Below are positions 26,997 through 34,237 of a DNA stretch of 34,237 nucleotides, piece by piece (positions within the stretch are counted from its first letter, which is position 1; each line of letters opens with the position of its first letter). Where the stretch lies: the NCBI RefSeq assembly GCF_001673155.1, contig NZ_LZLE01000047.1, forward strand, positions 1 through 34,237, in the 5' to 3' direction. The translations under genes and the position numbers were made by a program. This stretch comes from Mycobacterium sp. 1423905.2 (GTDB lineage Bacteria > Actinomycetota > Actinomycetes > Mycobacteriales > Mycobacteriaceae). Under the pieces are notes generated by a model that did not search any database, was not told the DNA's origin, and saw nothing but the letters and a program-made list of their open reading frames with translations.

Positions 26997-27677
26997 GTGC
27001 ACAGCCCCCGTACCAGCGCCCGTGCCCGGTTGGCGACGGCCACGCTTTATCTGTGCACCGATGCACGTCGCGAGCGCGGTGACTTGGCCGAGTTCGCCGA
27101 CGCCGCCCTGGCCGGCGGTGTCGACATCATCCAGTTGCGCGACAAGGGCTCGCCGGGCGAACAGCGGTTCGGCCCGCTCGAGGCGCGCGACGAACTGGCG
27201 GCCCTGGCGGTGCTCGCCGACGCGGCGCGCCGCCACGGCGCCCTGCTGGCCGTCAACGACCGCGCCGACATCGCTCGCGCGGCCGGAGCCGACGTGCTGC
27301 ACCTGGGTCAACGCGACCTGCCGCCGCAGCTCGCGCGCGAGCTCGTCGGGCCCGACATGGTGATCGGCTTGTCCAGTCACGACCCCGACCAGGCCCGGTC
27401 GGCGGCCGCGGCGGGCGACTACTTCTGCGTCGGCCCGTGCTGGCCCACCCCGACCAAGCCGGGCCGCGCGGCGCCCGGTTTAGACCTGGTGCGCAGCGCC
27501 GCGCAACTCGCCGTCGGCATACCGTGGTTCGCCATCGGTGGCATCGATGCGCAGCGGCTGCCCGAGGTGCTTGCGGCCGGCGCGCGCCGCATCGTGGTGG
27601 TCCGCGCGATCACGGCGGCGGACGACCCGCGCGCCGCGGCGCAGCAGCTCAGCTTGGCGCTTGCAGCAGCGAGCTGA
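26997..27677 (+). CDS. thiE: Thiamin-phosphate synthase ThiE
   Basis: 226 residues. It joins hydroxymethylpyrimidine diphosphate and thiazole phosphate into thiamin phosphate. Family motifs: [21 protein letters not shown] (43-51), NDRADIA (87-93), LHLGQRDL (101-108), [16 protein letters not shown] (146-161) and FAIGGID. The usual TIM-barrel length is met. GTG 26997 chosen because the frame begins here and the -10 TAACGT fits a leaderless start; no ribosome site exists. Divergent from thiO but without a riboswitch of its own, so not under the same TPP control. Its 3' end overlaps that of the convergent mutT3 by 29 bases. Confidence 0.95.
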   Translation: MHSPRTSARARLATATLYLCTDARRERGDLAEFADAALAGGVDIIQLRDKGSPGEQRFGPLEARDELAALAVLADAARRHGALLAVNDRADIARAAGADVLHLGQRDLPPQLARELVGPDMVIGLSSHDPDQARSAAAAGDYFCVGPCWPTPTKPGRAAPGLDLVRSAAQLAVGIPWFAIGGIDAQRLPEVLAAGARRIVVVRAITAADDPRAAAQQLSLALAAAS

Positions 27678-28365
27678 TCCGCCGGCTCAGCTGCGAGGGC
27701 GCCTCGTCGGCCTGAAGTGGAGGGCCCGGCATGCACCACACGAAGACTCCGGACTCGACCTCCATGGTGCGCGGCAGCCGCTGACGGCGTTCGTCACCGT
27801 CACCCAGCGGCACGGTCGCCGGGGCGGTGCGCAACCGCTGCCAGCTGGCCGCGAAACCGGGGTGCAACGGCAGGTCGGCCACCTCGTCCTCGCCGACCCA
27901 GCGCAGCTCGGCGCTCTCGTGATTGGGCACCGTATGCAGCAATTCAACGGCATCGGCGACGACGGTGGTGTAGGTCCAATTGGTGCCGCTCGCCACGGCG
28001 GTGACCACTGCGGCCCGCACGGTGACCCGGTCGGCGGCCAATCCCGCCTCCTCGTGGGCTTCTCGGACCGCGGTCTGCTCGGGCGTCTCGTGGCTGTCGC
28101 GGGCGCCGCCGGGCAGTCCCCAGGTGCCGCCCTGATGGCTCCACACCGCCCGATGCTGCAGCAGCACGGCGGGGGTGCCGTCGGGACGCGGCGCGCGAAG
28201 TAACAGACCGGCCGCGCCGAACCTGCCCCAGTAGGGGACGCCGCTGTCGGATACGACCCATCCGTCACCGTCGCCCCGCACGAGTTCAGGATAGGCAGAC
28301 TGTTCGATGAGGTTCCTTGCAATTGGGGTCCAATTGGCTCCGCCTGCCCCCATCTGTCGGAACAT
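27649..28365 (-). CDS. mutT3: Nudix hydrolase MutT3
   Basis: 238 residues in the longest form. The Nudix box is complete: G87-x5-E93-x7-REAHEEAGL (101-109). MutT-type enzymes hydrolyse oxidised or other nucleoside diphosphate derivatives; mycobacterial MutT3 is described as acting on 8-oxo-dGTP. Homology to M. tuberculosis MutT3 begins near [12 protein letters not shown] (residue 24 here), so the first ~20 residues may not be translated. ATG 28365 and ATG 28353 are the available starts, neither with a good ribosome site; AAGGAA lies further inside but no standard start codon follows it. Position between thiE and glnX is as in M. tuberculosis. Confidence 0.9.
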   Translation of the reverse strand: MFRQMGAGGANWTPIARNLIEQSAYPELVRGDGDGWVVSDSGVPYWGRFGAAGLLLRAPRPDGTPAVLLQHRAVWSHQGGTWGLPGGARDSHETPEQTAVREAHEEAGLAADRVTVRAAVVTAVASGTNWTYTTVVADAVELLHTVPNHESAELRWVGEDEVADLPLHPGFAASWQRLRTAPATVPLGDGDERRQRLPRTMEVESGVFVWCMPGPPLQADEAPSQLSRRISSLLQAPS

Positions 28366-28423
28366 TCTCTTAGAATTCGCTTATTCGGGTTCGACATGGT
28401 CGAAAGATGAGGTCCGAGCAGAC

Positions 28424-29742
28424 GTGACGGTTGAGCTGGCGCACCCGTCGACCGAGCCGCTGGGGTTGCGCTCGCCCGTGGAACCGGCTCACCCGCGCTG
28501 GTGGTTCGTCTCGACGACGCCCGGCCGCATCCTGACCATCGGCATCGTCTTGGCGGCGCTCGGCGTGGCCAGCGCCTTCGCCACCTCGACGACCATCAAC
28601 CACCGCCAGCAGGTGCTGACCACCGTGCTGGAGCACACCGAGCCGCTGTCCTATGCGGCCGGACGGCTGTACACGACGCTGTCGGTGGCGGACGCCGCGG
28701 CGGCCACCGCGTTCATCGCCCAAGCCGAACCGCGCGCGGTGCGGCTGCGCTACGAGCAGGCCATCACCGATGCCGCCGTGGCGGTGACCCGGGCGTCCAG
28801 CGGACTCACCGACGAACGATTGGTGCAGTTGCTGGGCCGGATCAACGCCGAGTTGGCGGTCTATACCGGGCTGATCGAAATTGCCCGCACCAACAACCGA
28901 GCCGGCAATCCGGTGGGTTCGTCGTATCTGTCGGAGGCATCGGGGCTGATGCAGTCGACGATTCTGCCTGACGCCCAGCAGCTTTATCAGGCGACGTCGG
29001 CGCGGGTGGACAGTGAGACTACCGCGTCGACCCAGATCCCGGCGCCGGTGATCCTGGTCGTCACCACGACGGTGGTGTTCGGTGCGTTCTCGCATCGCTG
29101 GTTGGCCCGGCGCACCCGCAGGCGCATCAACCCAGGTCTGGTGGTCGGTGCGCTCGGTATCCTCGTCATGGTGGTGTGGGTCGGAACTGCCCTGACAATT
29201 TCCACCACTGCCAGCCGCAGCGCCAAAGACACCGCCGCCGAGTCGCTCAAGAACATCACCAATCTGGCGATCACCGCGCAGCAGGCGCGCGCCGACGAGA
29301 CCCTGTCGTTGATCCGGCGCGGCGACGAAGAGGTTCGCAAGCAGGCGTTCTACCAACGGATCGACCGCATGCACCGTCAGCTGGCCGAGTACATGGCCCG
29401 CAACGACGCCGTCGACAAGCCCGACCTGCAAGGCGCCGACCAGTTGCTGGTGCGTTGGCAGCAGGCCAATGACCGGATCAATTCCTACATCTCGGTCGGC
29501 AACTATCGGGCCGCCACGCAGGTCGCGCTCGGCAAAGGCGAGAACGACTCCACCCCAGCGTTCGACAAGCTGGACGAGGCGCTGACCAAAGCCATGGATC
29601 AAAGCCGCAACCATCTGCGCAACGACGTGCTCAACGCCCATGCCGGGCTGGCCGGCGCCCAGGTGGGCGGCGTGGTGCTCAGCCTGGGCGCGGCCATCGC
29701 GGTCGCCCTCGGCCTGTGGCCCCGGCTGAAAGAGTATCGGTG

Positions 29743-29743
<1 letters not shown>
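28424..29743 (+). CDS. glnX: GlnX, transmembrane partner in amino-acid sensing for PknG
   Basis: 439 residues from GTG 28424. Four membrane segments: about 36-55 (ILTIGIVLAALGVASAFA), 208-225, 238-257 and 410-430 (VVLSLGAAIAVALGLW). The two large loops (about 56-205 and 260-405) are helical. In M. tuberculosis the Rv0412c product GlnX passes the signal from the lipoprotein GlnH across the membrane to PknG. GTG was chosen because it gives the length I recall for Rv0412c; longer frames start inside the mutT3 leader. Its stop overlaps glnH (TGATG), consistent with one transcript. Confidence 0.92.
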
Positions 29744-33038
<3,295 letters not shown>

Positions 33039-33044
33039 CGGTTT

Positions 33045-33158
33045 CGGGGCTCGGCGTCGAGCGTGCGCTCTTGGCGTCGAATGTGCGCTCTTGGCGCCGA
33101 GTGTGCGGCTGCGGCGGCCAATGCCCGCAAATCCCGCCCTGGACGCTCAGTCAAAGCC
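33045..33158. repeat. Left inverted repeat of the nuclease element
   Basis: The complement of 33071-33158 matches 34083-34170 at 67 of 88 positions without gaps (hand count), including AGGGCGGGAT and CCGCACACTC. The outer part has three ~20-base iterons based on GGCGTCGAGTGTGCGCTCTT (starting at 33053, 33073 and 33093). It begins eight bases inside the nuclease gene's 3' end. Confidence 0.85.
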
Positions 33159-34011
33159 GTGAGCGCACAACCGATTCCGCGATGGCCTCGCGGACCCGCC
33201 GCAGAATGTCGACGGGCCGATCCTCCACGACGACGCGGACGATGATCCACCCCATCCGCTCAAGCATTTCGATCCGGCGCAGATCCTTGACGTATTGTCG
33301 TCGATCGGTCCGGTGTTGGTCACCGTCATACTCGACGGCGACCAAATGCTCCGGCCAACCGAGATCCAGATACGCAACTGGTATGCCGTCCACACCCAAC
33401 ACCGGAATCTGCGTCTGCGGCCGAGGCAACCCCGCGTCGATCAGCAGCAGCCGCAGATAGCTCTCGCGAGGCGACTGTGCGCCCGGGTCAACCAGTTCCA
33501 GCGCGGATTCCAGACGCCGCAGTCCTCGTGCGCCACGGTGGCATTGCGCCACCGTCAACACATCGTCGACTTTAAAACCGGTAGCGCGGGCCAATGTGTC
33601 CAATCGCGCGACCGCCGAGCGGATCGCCCCGCGCCGACCGATGTCGAACGCGGTGCGTTCGGGTGTGGTCACCGGCAACCCGTCCACGCTCTGCGTTTCC
33701 CCGTCATGCAACGCCTCGCGGCGCGTCATGACGCCCACCGGCGGTCGCGTGTTGGGATGAACGAGTTCGACCGGAACCTCGTCGGGAATCCACTCGGCGC
33801 CGTGCAGCGCCGCGGCGGCCGCGCCGGTGATGGTCGCTTGGCGGTGCGACCAGAGCCAAGCCGCAACGATGCGCCGCCGCAGTGACGGCTCGACGTCGTT
33901 GGCCAGGTATACGTTCGGGTAGACCGCGCGGAACCTGGTCCGCAGTTGATGCCGGTTCAACGCCCCGCGCGCCAACGCTTCACTGCCGATGAACGGTTCC
34001 CCGAGATCCAT
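33151..34011 (-). CDS. DUF559-type endonuclease-like protein with N-terminal AbiEi-like region
   Basis: 286 residues. The N-terminal ~60 residues (SEALARGALNRHQLRTRF, RAVYPNVYL) resemble the winged-helix start of AbiEi-type proteins. The C-terminal ~100 residues look like a Vsr/PD-(D/E)xK nuclease: E183 (SPRESYLRLLL), D216 (AYLDLGWPE), E227 and D229 (AVEYDGDQHR), then ERMGWIIVRV, the core of the DUF559 fold. Such proteins are common and multicopy in mycobacteria; their function is not established. The gene sits alone between the convergent pknG and ackA, inside a pair of inverted repeats, and is not at this place in M. tuberculosis (recalled). It may be cargo of, or the mover of, that element. 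ATG 34011 gives the full N-domain. Confidence 0.83.
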   Translation of the reverse strand: MDLGEPFIGSEALARGALNRHQLRTRFRAVYPNVYLANDVEPSLRRRIVAAWLWSHRQATITGAAAAALHGAEWIPDEVPVELVHPNTRPPVGVMTRREALHDGETQSVDGLPVTTPERTAFDIGRRGAIRSAVARLDTLARATGFKVDDVLTVAQCHRGARGLRRLESALELVDPGAQSPRESYLRLLLIDAGLPRPQTQIPVLGVDGIPVAYLDLGWPEHLVAVEYDGDQHRTDRRQYVKDLRRIEMLERMGWIIVRVVVEDRPVDILRRVREAIAESVVRSRL

Positions 34012-34082
34012 GCGAGCACAGTCGCACGACGAGCATCACCCGCGTGTTCAGCTATCCACAGGCCGGCCCAGTGTGCGCTGAT

Positions 34083-34170
34083 GGCCTCGAGTGAGCGCCC
34101 AGGGCGGGATTCGCGGCGGATCGCCGCCGCCACCGCACACTCGACGCGCAGGCTTCACACTCGACGGCAA
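34083..34170. repeat. Right inverted repeat of the nuclease element
   Basis: Inverted partner of 33071-33158. It lies 71 bases upstream of the nuclease gene and reads outward like the left one, with two CACACTCGACG iterons (near 34134 and 34155) at the outer end. It stops 19 bases short of the ackA stop codon. Confidence 0.85.
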
Positions 34171-34189
34171 AGCCAAATCAAGCCACGAT

Positions 34190-34237
34190 CTAGAGCGACG
34201 CCACCACGCCGGCGCAATCGCGGGCGATAGCCAGCTC
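34190..34237 (-). CDS. ackA: Acetate kinase, last 16 codons (partial)
   Basis: The minus strand reads ELAIARDCAGVVASL and then TAG, running off the right edge in frame. EELAIAR-type endings are typical of acetate kinase, and ackA follows pknG in convergent orientation in M. tuberculosis (recalled). Too short for more certainty. Confidence 0.65.
   Translation of the reverse strand, partial: ELAIARDCAGVVASL

Noticed and set aside
33053..33110. Rho-independent terminator after pknG
   Set aside because: The sequence is iterons of an inverted repeat element; no GC hairpin with a T-run is visible.

Overview
The window comes from a high-GC, slow-growing-type Mycobacterium. Gene content and order match, in reverse orientation and from memory of that genome, the M. 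tuberculosis segment from xthA (Rv0427c) to ackA (Rv0409). The backbone is xthA - small membrane protein - ctpH - small membrane protein - thiC - thiD - hydrolase - small membrane protein - lpqM - lpqL - thiG/thiS/thiO - thiE - mutT3 - glnX - glnH - pknG - ackA. The recalled order of those genes is established knowledge; everything placed between them here is read from the sequence.

Layout. 1-5.6 kb: the xthA end and a ctpH block, a P-type ATPase with a degenerate extra half, flanked by two small membrane proteins. 5.6-10.7 kb: an inserted minus-strand signalling operon encoding a PAS-ANTAR protein, a STAS anti-sigma-antagonist-like protein and a 1275-residue protein joining a hybrid histidine kinase, a PP2C phosphatase and an RsbW-like kinase. 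10.7-14.2 kb: TPP riboswitch, thiC, an array of 57-bp repeats that supplies the start of thiD, thiD and a hydrolase. 14.2-17.4 kb: an inserted module with a DUF2236 oxygenase-like protein, a fused double TetR regulator and three related small membrane proteins. 17.4-24.1 kb: envelope proteins, including lpqM, a tandem lpqL pair whose second member has lost zinc ligands, DUF2752 and CD225 proteins, and a secreted Cys-rich protein. 24.1-28.4 kb: thiOSG operon behind a second TPP riboswitch, with an SGNH hydrolase attached, divergent from a probably leaderless thiE, then mutT3. 28.4-33.0 kb: glnX-glnH-pknG, overlapping genes that form the known amino-acid-sensing path to PknG. 33.05-34.17 kb: a DUF559-type nuclease gene enclosed by ~88-bp inverted repeats, sitting between the convergent pknG and ackA. 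The last 16 codons of ackA end the window.

How it works together. Two thiamin transcription units (thiCD and thiOSG) each have a TPP riboswitch, and a shared 14-base promoter sequence lies upstream of both; thiE starts from the same intergenic space. The inserted regions (signalling operon, DUF2236/TetR module, inverted-repeat nuclease element) interrupt otherwise conserved gene order and are the best places to look for new biology. No transposase, integrase, tRNA, rRNA or CRISPR array was recognised.
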